A DNA stretch of 64,000 bases from NCBI RefSeq assembly GCF_036898095.1, contig NC_090731.1, positions 137,488,788-137,552,787 on the forward strand, in the 5' to 3' direction. The notes below the pieces were generated by a model. It had not been told where the DNA came from. It did no database searches and saw nothing but the letters and a program-made list of their open reading frames with translations. Origin of the DNA: Palaemon carinicauda. Its lineage: Eukaryota > Arthropoda > Malacostraca > Decapoda > Palaemonidae. A program made the position numbers and the translations under genes. Positions 46,815-57,699 of this stretch are shown here, in pieces (position 1 is the first letter of the stretch; each line of letters starts with the position of its first letter).

Positions 46815-48738
46815 GAGGAGAGGCCCCCTACTCCCGCAGGAACCCCTAGTAGGGGGATGCCTCAGACTTTTTTGGCAAGCATGGCGGGATCTCGGTGCGG
46901 ATCCCTGGACGGTGACGGTCCTGAAGGAGGGCTACAGACTCCCGTTCCTGGAAAAGCCTCCCCCTCTCATCCCAGCCCAGAGGGCCGATTGGCTGGTTCC
47001 AAAGGACCCCTTGAAGAGGTTGGCGCTACAAGAGGAAGTAGCGGCCATGATCAACAAGGGAGCTTTGGAGACAGTGGAGAACCCCGGCCTGGGTTTCTTC
47101 AGCAGGCTCTTCCTGGTGGAAAAATCGACAGGAGGGTGGAGGCCAGTCATAGATCTCTCAGCCCTCAACAAGTTTGTCTCAAAGACGGATTTCAAGATGG
47201 ATACCACCAAGACAGTGATCGCCGCCTTGAGGGAGGGGGATTTCCTCATGTCTCTCGACCTCAAGGATGCCTACTTTCAAATCCCCGTACACCCCTCCAG
47301 CAGGAAGTTCCTCAGGATCAAGTGGGAGTCCAGGGTCCTGCAGTTCAAGACCCTGTGCTTCGGCCTCTCGACGGGCCCGCAAGTGTTCACGAGAGTGTTC
47401 GCCTCGATCTCGGCGTGGGCACACGAGAAAGGAATTCGACTACTCAGGTACCTGGACGACTGGTTGCTGCTTTCTGCCTCAAGGGAACAACTGAAGGAGC
47501 AAGGCGATATGTTGCTCGACCTCTGCAAGGTGTTAGGGATCACGGTCAACCTAGGGAAGTCCCAGCTAGTCCCCAGCACCAGGATGACTTACTTGGGGAT
47601 GGTCCTGGACACCCAGTTAGTAAGGGCCTTCCCCTCAGAAGAAAGGTTGGCCAACCTGGAACGTATCCTTCAACCCTTCCTGACGGGACAACCCAGGAGG
47701 GCCAAGGACTGGCAGAAGTTACTGGGTCATCTGGTTTCCCTGGAGAAATTAGTACCGCAAGGGAGACTCAGGCTCCGCCCGGTACAGTGGAATCTAAAGG
47801 AGTCGTGGGTCCAAGGCAAGGAACCCCACAAAGTAGTGCCAGTCCTCCCGAAGACGAGAGAGACCCTTCTTTGGTGGAGCATTAGGTCAAACACAGAGAA
47901 GGGAATGCCCTTCGCCTCCGACCCCCCGGAGATGCTGTTGTTCACGGACGCATCGAAGGAGGGCTGGGGAGCGCACCTGCTGGGAAAATCAGCAAAAGGG
48001 CTGTGGTCCAGCGAGGAGGCGTCTCTCCATATAAACATCCTGGAGATGATAGCAGTTCTAAGGGCGTGTCGACAGTTCGTACACTTACTGCGAGGGATCA
48101 CTGTGGCGTTAATGTGCGACAACGCCACAGTAGTGGCGTATGTGAAGAAGCAGGGAGGCATGAAGTCAAAGGTCCTCTGCGCCCTAGCCAAGGAACTGTT
48201 GGAGTGGGCCACAGAAGAAGGGTTGGAATTGATGGCAAGGTTCATTCCAGGAAAGAGGAACGTGATGGCCGACGGCCTCAGCAGGGCAGGTCAGGTGATA
48301 GGTTCGGAGTGGACCCTACACCCGGAGGTAGCTCGAGCAGTCATCCTACTGTGGGGCTCCCCAGTGATAGACTTGTTCGCCACACGTCTGAATGCCCAAC
48401 TCCCCGTGTTCTGTGCTCCAATCCCAGATCCATCAGCAGCGTTCGAGGACGCCTTCCAACACCCCTGGGACGGTCTCGATGTGTACGCCTTCCCTCCCTT
48501 CAGTTTGATCAGGCAAGTGCTGAACAGAGTGAGAGGGTCGTCCAACCTGTTGATGACTTTAGTAGCGCCCTGGTGGCCGGAGAGAGACTGGTTCGCAGAC
48601 CTAAAGGAATTAGCTCTTCGTCCTCCTTGGCCACTTCCGGACAGGCCAGACCTCCTGCAACAACCTCACTTTCACAGGTGGCACGAAAACCCTCGATCCC
48701 TCCGCCTTCACGCGTGGAGGTTATCGAGAAGCTCCTGA
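46765..48738 (+). CDS. DIRS E ORF2, reverse transcriptase-RNase H with methyltransferase-like tail (intact)
   Basis: A 657-codon uninterrupted frame. RT boxes: GWRPVIDLSALN, LDLKDAYFQIP, CFGLSTGPQVF and YLDDW (47449-47460, residues 229-232). RNase H: FTDASKEGWG, ILEMIAV, MCDNATV and MADGLSR, giving the expected acidic set. The C-terminal ~110 residues (VIDLFATRLN, DVYAFPPFSLI, LVAPWWPERDWF) correspond to the region of DIRS proteins described as related to Dam-type adenine methyltransferases, with PPF in the place of the usual catalytic (D/N)PP(Y/F) box. That assignment is from family knowledge and moderate. The ATG at 46765 lies within ORF1 in the +1 frame. Confidence 0.93.
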   Translation: MVTLGEVDLAAPPGEGRRRGPLLPQEPLVGGCLRLFWQAWRDLGADPWTVTVLKEGYRLPFLEKPPPLIPAQRADWLVPKDPLKRLALQEEVAAMINKGALETVENPGLGFFSRLFLVEKSTGGWRPVIDLSALNKFVSKTDFKMDTTKTVIAALREGDFLMSLDLKDAYFQIPVHPSSRKFLRIKWESRVLQFKTLCFGLSTGPQVFTRVFASISAWAHEKGIRLLRYLDDWLLLSASREQLKEQGDMLLDLCKVLGITVNLGKSQLVPSTRMTYLGMVLDTQLVRAFPSEERLANLERILQPFLTGQPRRAKDWQKLLGHLVSLEKLVPQGRLRLRPVQWNLKESWVQGKEPHKVVPVLPKTRETLLWWSIRSNTEKGMPFASDPPEMLLFTDASKEGWGAHLLGKSAKGLWSSEEASLHINILEMIAVLRACRQFVHLLRGITVALMCDNATVVAYVKKQGGMKSKVLCALAKELLEWATEEGLELMARFIPGKRNVMADGLSRAGQVIGSEWTLHPEVARAVILLWGSPVIDLFATRLNAQLPVFCAPIPDPSAAFEDAFQHPWDGLDVYAFPPFSLIRQVLNRVRGSSNLLMTLVAPWWPERDWFADLKELALRPPWPLPDRPDLLQQPHFHRWHENPRSLRLHAWRLSRSS

Positions 48739-49760
48739 AGAAAGAAGGATACTCATCGAGAACCGCGACAAGGATGTCTGGGTATCTACGGCGTTCCTCG
48801 GCAGTTGTCTACCAGGCGAAGTGGGCAGTCTTCCTGAAGTGGTGTGCATTCAAAAACATCAAGCCCTTAGGGGCGTCGATCCAGGACATTGCAGACTTTC
48901 TGGTGTACCTGAGAGACGATGTGGGTTCGTCCATCCCAGCCATCAAAGGAGTTCGTGCAGCCCTAGGTCAAGTCTTCCTCCTTAGAGGCATTGACTTGGG
49001 AGCCTCGAGGCACATCTTGATGCTCATCCGTAGTTTTGAGCAATCATGTCCCCCCCAGGAGGTACGGGTTCCGCAGTGGGACTTGGCAAGAGTCCTCAAA
49101 GTTCTGTCAGAACCGCCCTTCAAACCTCTCAGGGACATTTTAGACAGAGAACTCACCCTTAAAACAGCTTTTCTTTTAGCCCTGGCCTCGGCGAAAAGAG
49201 TTAGCGAGTTACACGGCCTCTCTTACGAGGTCTCACACTCCAAAGGGTGAAGGGAAGTTGTCTTTAGGTTCGTCCCTAGTTTTGTGGCGAAAACGCAGAA
49301 CCCAGCGTGTTGGGATCCTCGGTTTGAGGGTTTTTCGGTGCCAGCCATCCCTCGATCCGACAACCCTAAGGATCTCCTCTTATGTCCCGTACAAACTATA
49401 AGAAAATACCGGGAAAGGACTGCAAATTTCCGCCCTCAGATCAAAAATTTATTCATCTCAACAGGACGGGTGAAGAAACCGGTCTCGAAAAATTCCATCT
49501 CTTTTTGGCTGAGACAAGTGATAAAGAGAGCCTACGAGGCTTCTGGGACCCCTCTACCTGGAAAACCGAGACCTCATGATATCAGGGCTCTGAGCACCTC
49601 TCTGACTTTCGAAAAGAACATGGCTGTGGGTAAGATCCTGAAGGCTGGGACCTGGTCTAGACAGTCCACCTTCACGGAACATTATCTAAAAGATTGTACG
49701 AGAAAATCCTTGGACAAGTTTTCTATTGGCCCGGCCGTGTCGGCCCTTCAGGAGATCTAA
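48003..49760 (+). pseudogene. DIRS E tyrosine recombinase, one in-frame stop
   Basis: The frame is open from 48003, but the conserved protein starts at about 48690 (SRVEVIEKLLKKEG); the earlier part is a shadow of ORF2. The core-binding domain, AKRVSELHGL with catalytic Arg, HDIR (49575-49586) and Tyr in EHYLKD (49683-49685) are all present. The only lesion is TGA at 49248-49250, where A has Trp (SRGWGEV), consistent with a single TGG to TGA change. The frame continues to the natural stop at 49760. Confidence 0.9.
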
Positions 49761-50108
49761 GGTCATAGCCACAGGGTAACCTGGGGTGTTAATGCCAAGA
49801 GACACTAGTTCCTTCCTTAACCTTACCCCCACCCCCCCTCCACTTTTTCTTTCCTTCCCCGGATCGAACGGGCCAGGAATATGAGGAGAAGACCTTAATC
49901 ACGGAAAGGTATAACCTTCAAGAAATTGGTTTTGAAAAAGGTAAGACATTTAGACACTAAGTGAGTTTTTTTGGATAGTTTTCCCCTATTTTTCGTGCAG
50001 TTTTCAAGTGGTCTTAGAATCAAGACCTCCTTAGAGGTTCCTTCTCTCGCGTGCCTCCCCGTCGAATCATGATTCCTGCTGGACACTCCCACCTCCTAAA
50101 GTGTAAGC

Positions 50109-50209
50109 CTCCTAAGAAGGTAGTTCTAGGTAAGTAACCGTGTTGGAACAAATCACAAATTTTTAAGTAATTTGTATTTTTCCTAACATACTTACCTAGA
50201 ACTACCTTC
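50109..50209. repeat. ICR of DIRS E
   Basis: The left half (CCTAAGAAGG...GTTGGAACAAAT) complements 44019-44071. The right half complements the end at about 50425-50490. Confidence 0.9.
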
Positions 50210-50261
50210 GGGTTATGGCCCTCCCAACCTTCCCCGAGAACCTGCAGGATCTAGTAATACC

Positions 50262-50490
50262 TATTCCAACGAAACTTACTGGAGAGTCGACCTGAGCTAG
50301 CACGCTGCCTGACCCCGGGGTCGCCTCGGGCATGTACCACACTGCCAGAGGTTGACCCCGTAGAAAACGAGAAGAGGGAGATAAACTATACAAAAAGCTG
50401 GTCGGTTAGGTAGAGTTAACCAGTAACTCCTAAGAAGGTAGTTCTAGGTAAGTATGTTAGGAAAAATACAAATTACTCAAAAATTTGTGA
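50262..50490 (-). repeat. Right inverted terminal repeat of DIRS E
   Basis: Reverse complement of 44036-44216 with only a few differences. It contains an out-of-frame reading stretch mirrored in the left repeat, which is merely the shared repeat. Confidence 0.88.
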
Positions 50491-50511
50491 TTTTATGATA
50501 AAAAAATGCAA

Positions 50512-50769
50512 AGTATATAAACATTTAATGGTAAATTTAAATTGTTAATATTTCACTAAAATTTTCCTCTATTTGTACATATATCAGTGAACAGTACTGT
50601 ATACATAGTATATTCTTTGGCTACTGGTTACAGGTGAATACATTAATTCACCTGTAAATAGTAACCAAAGAATACAGTATGCATACACTGATATATGGAC
50701 ATAGTGTATAGACCAACATTAAAACAAAATCTTAAATTATTTAAATTTACCGGTAAATGTTTATATACT
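50512..50769. repeat. Foldback palindrome, arms of ~125 bp
   Basis: The outer arms AGTATATAAACATTTA and TAAATGTTTATATACT, and the inner arms CTGGTTACAGGTGAA and TTCACCTGTAAATAG, are reverse complements around a centre near 50641. The arms are imperfect (about 80% by eye). No protein. This looks like a MITE or foldback element, placed 21 bp after the right end of DIRS E. Confidence 0.8.
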
Positions 50770-50942
50770 GTTCACAGTATTTTTATGATTTGTCTGTTGT
50801 AGAAAAAATTAATTGTGACAGAGAGAAATGTTATCTTGAGTAGCAGCTACCTGTTGGAGATTTTGGAAGCAAAAATTATTATTGCTTAGTTTCATGCAAG
50901 ATAGAAGCAACCCAGATTGTGTATTATTTATTTAATTTTCAA

Positions 50943-52010
50943 ATTGTTCCTACACAAATACAAACCATCTTCCTTTACATAGGAAAATAATAAGAGCAAA
51001 GGGGGAATATGGCAATTATAATTTATAATGTGTCAACAACCAACCGGTAGTGGGGAGTAAACAGCCCCCCTCTGCTGGCTCGCTGAAAAACTAATTAGAT
51101 TACAGCTGTCAGCGAGAAGAGACGTCCCCACTGGCTGGAATTTGGACAAATTTTTTGTTTTTCTTTTCTTTTCCATTGGGCTTATGAATTGTTTTTTTTT
51201 TTTTTTTTCAAGGAGATTTCGGTGGAGTTTCTGCAACTTCTCGAGTGAAAGAAGTGATCCTTGCATCTTATACTTTCCTATAGAGGATTCGACCCAGCCA
51301 AGGGCTTCTTGGGAAGAATGGTTTTTTGTAGAAGGCCCCTCCCTGACAGGAGTAGTTACAGCCCCTGTCAGATCTTAATTGACTCTTCTGGGACCTAATC
51401 ACCAATTTTTTTGTCTCTGGACTTGGTGAGAAATGTTAGAGGGAGGACTTGTCTTGCAAGTGCTCTTCCCTTGCGAAGTGCCAGTCTTTACCTACCCCTT
51501 CAGAGGATCTCACCCTCAAAGGACCTCCAAGCATCTTTGAGCTCTGGGCTTTGCTCCTTCAGGAGGTCTCCTCCAGAGCACTCTAGCTCCCCATAGCATG
51601 CTTGCAAGGTTGTTTGTCAACCTTTGTGAGACCCTTCCTTAGTGGAGGAGGATCTCAAATGCCTCACAGGCACTCCTCTTCCTTTACAAGATGGTTTTGG
51701 AACTTCTAGATTTGACATAAGTCCTTTCCCAGACGCCCCTCAACCAAACGCATCTCAACCACAGATGCGCCTAAACTACAAATGCACCTCATCTCAGATA
51801 CGCCTCATGGAGTAACCATCCAGACTTGCCTTCATCTGGATGCGCCTCACCCATATGCACCTCTCAAAGGATACGAAAATGTAGGACATATTTCAAATAT
51901 AAATGTTAATGAAATAAAAGGTGTCACTGAACATAGAAATCAGGACATCCTAATTTTCAAGAGTATAAATCAAAACCTGTATAAAGCTGGAGCTTACAAT
52001 CAAACATTTG
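50943..52010 (+). mobile_element. Decayed DIRS left end and ORF1 relic (element G)
   Basis: Begins ATTGTTCCTACACAAATACA, the DIRS left-end pattern, followed by a terminal-repeat-like stretch and a weakly ORF1-like region (51140-51600). Repeats containing GATGCGCCTCA (51730-51860) recall the low-complexity blocks of B and D. No RT or recombinase motif is seen. 52085-52345 contains AATTTGTATTTTCCATAG and, at its end, GGTTTGTATAGATAGGATAG, which resemble an ICR right half and a right end, so G may extend to 52345 after internal deletion. Confidence 0.5.
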
Positions 52011-52348
52011 AATAGTTAGTGTTTCCAATTATTTATATGTAGCAATACATTAGGTCTCCTCGAGCAACCTTTGCCTTATTTGGAAAAAAATATTTTTAAT
52101 GAATTTGTATTTTCCATAGCTACTGTATACAATTTTAAAACTTTTAATAGGAGTATGACTTCAGCAAAGCCTTTTAAACTTTAAATGAAGTACAGTAGTG
52201 ATAGTACCTGGAGGATAGGCCATGCCCACTCTCCAGGTATCATAACCTATACTTTGACCTTACCTAGGAAATGCGTGGTGATTGAAGTGGGCAGTGTAAT
52301 TTAAAGTTCTAAGGTTTGTATAGATAGGATAGATACAAATTGATGAAA

Positions 52349-53774
52349 ATAGTTGTTCTTACATGTACACTAGTATACAAACCTTCGACCTGTAATAAGA
52401 GACTTGACTAAAGAAGAGTAGAAATCCCTAAAACCAATCTGGCTGGTTCAATGACCCAGGAAATATCATTACACTTTGATTTTGGGGAAGAGTGAAATTG
52501 ATGACTCCTGTCAGCCATCTAAACCTGAGCATGGAGATGTCACGGGTGTTTAGGTTAGATCCCTACCATGAGACGGGTAGGCAGTCATGGAGGAACTTAT
52601 AACCGTAAGAGTATTGTTTGAACGTATGGTCATATGAATGGGAGCATACATTTCATCCATCCTCCCCCTTGTCAAGGAGGATTCGGAAGAAGCTCCATCA
52701 CAAAGCTTGTCTGTAAAGAAAAATTACTCGGTTGTGAGGCTCACCTGCATCTAGCATCTGATCCAGCACATAACAGAGCGACTATTTCAATCCAACGGGG
52801 AAAAAAAAGGAAAAGGAGAATTGCCAGACTTTGTCTCTTTTATTAGACTTGGGGTCTCAACCATTATCCTAGACAAGATTCAACTTGTCCTGAGGGAGCT
52901 AGGTTCACAACATGGCTTGTTGAGTAACTACCGCAGGACCAATGATGAAGTTATCCAGAGACCTGAGGGTAAACTACCATGGGTAGGCTAGTAAGGAGCA
53001 AGAGTTGTGTTGAGCCACACTCTTACCTTTATGATTAGTACTACTGATAGGTTCTTAAAGGTAAGGGAGGATCTGATATCCCTAAATTTGTGCTCTTGGA
53101 ATTGGATGATATTTCTTTGAATCTCATAGTATCAGTGCAACTGAGGATGCAAGAGTCAGATCAGGAGAAGCAAAGTTCTTCGATATTTATCCACTATTTT
53201 GGTGTGGGGAGACTTTGGTGCTTCACAAGGGTACCCAAGATCTCTAACTAGCGACAGTGTCCTGAAAACAGTCATTCTGCACCCTGCTAAATGAGATTGG
53301 AGTTGCGCTGGGATACAAGCTGATTCTGGAACACAAACTGGATAAGGAGGAGTAGGCCTTTCTTCATTGAGAATGATTCATGACATCCGACATATCATGC
53401 AGTATGTTCATCGTAATGCCTGGCTGATGCTCGTGAGTAGTGTAGGGGTCAGCTCTTATGATGGTTGATCAAGTGTAGAGAATGGTCACTTGAGAGACAA
53501 AGACTCGAGCGATATCCTCAAGGGACTTTAGTTCCTTGAAGAGAAAGACCATCCAAATCTGCTGCTGACCCTAGGTTGGTCTTCTAAAGGCAGAGCTCTT
53601 CAGTCTGAGAGGGGCTATCTCAGTAAAGGCTGATGAAGCAAACCACAGTACATTGCAGAGATGTTCTGTCTTGACAAAATCCCTCCCAAGAAGCCATTAG
53701 CAGGAGAAGGATAGTTCTACCAGCACTTAGTGAAGCGTTGGCAAATACGGATGCCACTCGACAGCTTTCAAAGT
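52349..53774 (+). mobile_element. Possible decayed DIRS-like left end and body (element H)
   Basis: TGTTCTTACATGTACACTAG followed by TATACAAACC resembles a DIRS left end. The following 1.4 kb has a coding-like composition but is full of stops, with no motif I can place. Assignment rests on the left end and on the RT-like relic that follows. Confidence 0.35.
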
Positions 53775-55480
53775 AACATGAAAAAAGGTATCTATCTTGA
53801 GAGTTTTATATGTTGGAAGGAGACTCTTAATGCTGCTGACTTCCTGGGAATGGAATAGTAGCTTACTAGAAACCGTTCTGTAACCAAAGCCCTAAATCAA
53901 CTGGGAAGGGAAAATGGGTCCATTGACGCCAATGCCAGAAAAGTAAGAAGCCTTTCCACAATGTACAAAAGTAAGGAGAGACTGATCATTCTATGAGCCC
54001 CTGGTGATTGAGTATGTATGACAGAACATTCATATAGATGGACTGGATCTTGCATACAACTCTAGAACTTTTTTGGCTACCTAAAGCATAACTGCTTGCC
54101 CAATTGGCAAAATAGGTCTGTGAAAAAGAACCCCTTACTTGTCGATACAAGTCCCAGTAGTGGATTTGTTATTATTCACCACTACCAGGACTTATAAACC
54201 TGCTGGGAAGATAGAAAAGTATTGCTTGGACTTCAGGTAGGTTGCAAGCAGGTGTTTTACTAGTGCAAACCACTTTCCTGAGGTGCTGATGTACTCCAAG
54301 TCAGCCCATCATCCTCAGATTCCTCCAATGGCAGGATTCTTGGAGGTAGAGTTCTAGTGGAACTCCTTTGGAGGGGGAGATTGCCAATCAGGAGCTTCCC
54401 TATTCTTACTGAAAATAAGAAAGGGAGTCCGTTGGCTGCTTCTCAGTGATGATTTCAATAAACCTGGAGCAATCACTAGTGTGAAAACTCAAAAGAGAAG
54501 AAAAATGGCATGGATGAGATTGCAGAGAAAATTCTGGAGCATCGAGACCACAATTTTTCATAAGAAAGGCACCACTCCAAATGAAATGAAGTTCGAGATC
54601 AATGTAGATCACAAATTTAAATTTCAGAAGCTCAGGTATCTAAAGGGTCTGGTATGTTGAAAGGAGACCCAAAATTCTGCTGACTTCCCAGAAATGGAAG
54701 AGCATCTTACCGGAAACTGTTCTAGAACTGAAGTTCTGAGTCAACTGGTAGATGAAAATGGGTCCTTTGATGGGGAGACCAGGAAAGAAAGAAGCCGTGC
54801 TGCCACATATGACAGTAAGGAGTCACTAATCATACTCCGAACCCTTGGTGATTGAGCTTATCTGGAAGAACATTCCTATAGAAGGAATGGATCTTCTTTA
54901 CAACTCTAGCAGATTGTTGGCTGCCTAAGGCATAACTGCTTGCCGAAGATCCAAAATTAGTCTGTGAGCCAGAACTCCTTGCTATTGGACATAAGTCCAG
55001 TGAGTGGATTTGTTGTTATTCACTGCTACCGGGACTCAAAAACTTGTTGGGAAAATTGAGAGGCATTGCTCAAACTTCCAGTAGGGTGTAAGCTGATGTT
55101 TTACTACTGTGAACCATTTTCATGAGGTGTTCTTGTACTTTAAGTCTGCTCATCACTGGGAGATCCCTCCAATAGCAGGATACTTGAAAGTAGGGCTTAA
55201 ATGGAACTCCTTTGGAGGGGAAATCGTCAATCAGACGCTTCCGTATTCTTACTGAAAACAGAAGAAAGAGAGGTTGTTGGCGGCTTCGCAGTGATGCTTT
55301 CAGCAAACCTTTGCATGGGAGCTAGAGAGTAGAGAAAAAGCATGGAGGAGAGTGCAGAAACTGCTCCATTGCAGAGGAAATGCTGGAGCTTTGATGCCAC
55401 ATTATTTTTCATAAGGAGAGCCACCACTCCAAATCATATCAAATCCGAGATGAATGTAGATCACAAATCTAAATTTTAGA
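53775..55480 (+). repeat. Tandem duplication, two copies of ~850 bp, of a decayed RT-like segment
   Basis: Copy 1 (about 53775-54630) and copy 2 (about 54631-55480) share many boxes in the same order: TATGTTGGAAGGAGAC, TGCTGACTTCC, GGTGATTGAG, GGCATAACTGCTTGCC-like, GGAACTCCTTTGGAGGGG, TATTCTTACTGAAAA and AAATTTAGAT-like ends. A stretch near 55150 resembles the DIRS RT segment RSLQWRLKSQWN, and LLLSDDFNKPGA near 54450 recalls the RNase H box. Identity between copies is perhaps 80%, so the duplication is old. No open frame survives. Confidence 0.65.
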
Positions 55481-56207
55481 AAGAGCTAGTAAGCCTCACA
55501 AATTAGTCTATTTTGAACAAGAAATGAGGTTCTTGAAGAATTGATGTCAATCCCACTGCAAAAATTTCATCGTAAGCTTCGTCGAAGAGGGGAAGGACTT
55601 GTGAGATCGGTCATGAACTTCTGTTAAGTCTTGTGAAAAATTATTTATGTATTTCAAAACTCGATCTTACTTTTTTATTTCAAAAAATCTTTTTCATTTA
55701 TCAATTTCTTGAAATTAATTTTGGAGTATCTAAATATCTTTGTATCTTGAATTTATCACCACCATGGCCTTTATATTAGTGTAATTCCATCAGTCAACCA
55801 ATGTACTCCTAATGGAGAGGTCTTAAAAATTAGATTGAAAAATATCCACAGCAAATAATAAATGGATCTTGGGATAATCGTTTCGGGTGTTAGAACACTG
55901 TGATACCTGACGGTAATTCTCTTGTAATACCACTCACAGAAATATTATACAGTAGGAAGCTGCCTAAAGGAACTTCCATCAGGACGACATGGCTCGAGCC
56001 CAAAAATAGATTTTTCCTACGTCAAAATCCGTTTATTTTTCCTGTTATCTTAAAAAATTTTTTGGAGCGCTGTTTTTCTGGAAAGATGCGTTTTTTTATT
56101 TTTGGATTCCACTAAGATATTGTCTTTTCATTATAAACGTAAATTAACATGCTCAAGTATCATATATATAGACTGATAAACTTTTAATTTTGCCAAAACT
56201 TCAGCAG
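55481..56207. other. AT-rich spacer, nothing recognised
   Basis: No conserved motif. A 71-codon frame near 55900 lacks any family feature. Confidence 0.5.
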
Positions 56208-57575
56208 TAATGAAAGATTTCGTAAAGGCCTTGGAGCATGTGATGCCCTTCTTACAATCTAATACTGTACAGAAATCCCTTGATTGTGGTCAGGAAGTTC
56301 ATATGATTGGCCTTAATTTTAGTGCTGCCTTTGATTGTCTTAATCAAGAGGCCCTTGTTTTCAAACTCAAAAACTTGGGAATGGGTGGGTTGTTTCTTAG
56401 CATTATTATTGATTTTTTTAAGTAATAGATCTCAAAGAGTTGTTGATGGGAACCATATTGAGTATAGAAATGTGATATCTGGTGTTCCAGAGGGTAGTGT
56501 TCTTGGCCCATTACTTTTCATATTATATACACATGACATGTGGTTTAGCCTAGAAAACAAGCTTGTTGCATATGCAGATGATGCTACTCTCTTTTCATCG
56601 ATTCCATCCCCTGAATGTAGGTCTGGGGTTGCTGAATCCCTTGATAGAGATGTAGCTAAAATCAGTACATGGTGCAAAATATGGGGTATGAAGTTGAATC
56701 CTAACACAACTCAAAGTGTGATTGTATGTAGGTCAAGGACTGTGGCTCCTCAACATATGGATCAGCATTGATAATGTTTCTTTAACTTTGTATGACTCTT
56801 TTAAAATGTTAAGTGTGATTTTTGACAGCAAATTTACTTTTGAGAAACATATTAGGTCTGTGTCTTTGTTCCATTGCACAAAAAATTGGCTTATGGAGAG
56901 TCTTTCAAGATTTTCGGCGATCAATCTATTGTGAAGAAGTGTTTTAATTCTTTCCCTCTACCTTGTTTTGAGTATTATTCTCCTGCCTGGTCTTCAGCTG
57001 CTGATTCTCATCTTAATTTGTTGGACAGAAACTTTAAGTCTATTAAATTTCTTATTCCTGATCTAGATATTAATCTTTGGCACCATCGTTCAATTAGTTC
57101 ATTATGCATCTTGCAGAAGATTTTTCATAACTCTGACCATCCTTTACATTCCTGGATAATTCCATCCTGTTCGTAATACTATGCAGGCAGTTAATTCTAA
57201 TAGCCAGGCCTTCTCCATCATGAGGCTCAATACCACACAGTATTCGAGAAGTTTTATTCCAGCTGTGACCAAGTTGTGGAATGATCTTCCTAATCAGTTA
57301 GTTGAATCTGTAGAACTTCAAAAGTTCAAAGTTGCAGCAAATGTTTTTATGTTGAACAGGCTGATATAAGTCTTTTTATAGTATATGACATATCTATTTT
57401 GACGTTGTTACTGTTTTTAGAATGATTTATTGTTAATTTGTTCTCATCATTTATTTATTTCCTTATTTCCTTTCCTCACTGGGCTATTTTTCCCTATTGG
57501 AGCCCTTGGGCTTATAGCATCTTGCTTTTCCAACTAGGGTTATAGCTTGGCTAGTAATAATGATAATAATAATAA
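56208..57575 (+). pseudogene. Jockey/CR1-like LINE, reverse transcriptase C-terminal half with 3' UTR
   Basis: RT boxes in order: DFVKALEHV, LNFSAAFDCLNQEALVFKL, QRVVDGN, SGVPEGSVLGPLLFILYTHDM, LVAYADDATLF (YADD at 56571-56582), WGMKLNPNTTQS, then EYYSPAWSSAADSHLNLLD and the terminal FIPAVTKLWNDLP...FKVAANVFMLNRL with stop at 57367. Frameshifts lie near 56400 (T run), 56770 and 56930, and a stop near 57177. The 3' UTR (57370-57575) ends CTAGGGTTATAGCTTGGC followed by an AAT run, and is the parent of the tail shared by all SINE-like copies in the window. Confidence 0.88.
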
Positions 57576-57699
57576 AAGCAAGGAATAGATGAATCTCATG
57601 TTAGAATATTTATGGTTATCTATAGGGGTAGTACAGCAATCCTAAAACTTCATAAGATAGTGAGAAAATTCCGATTGAGATTTTAAGAATCTACATGGG

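Larger units (their letters stand above)
44019..50490 (+). mobile_element. DIRS1-like element E (6.5 kb), divergent lineage
   Basis: The left repeat 44019-44216 is the near-exact reverse complement of 50262-50490. The ICR is at 50109-50209. The terminal repeats share little with A, C and D except the TTTGTTCC start and GGAAAAATACAAATT end. ORF2 is intact, including the methyltransferase-like tail; the recombinase has a single stop codon; ORF1 has two frameshifts and one stop. The high similarity of the two ends suggests fairly recent insertion. Confidence 0.93.

Noticed and set aside
8531..50490. Considered whether these elements are endogenous retroviruses or LTR elements
   Set aside because: There are no direct LTRs, protease, DDE integrase or envelope; tyrosine recombinase, inverted ends and ICR place them with DIRS.
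54406..55427. Minus-strand frames of 60-78 codons
   Set aside because: They occur at matching places in the two tandem copies but contain no conserved domain; the RT-like resemblance is on the plus strand.
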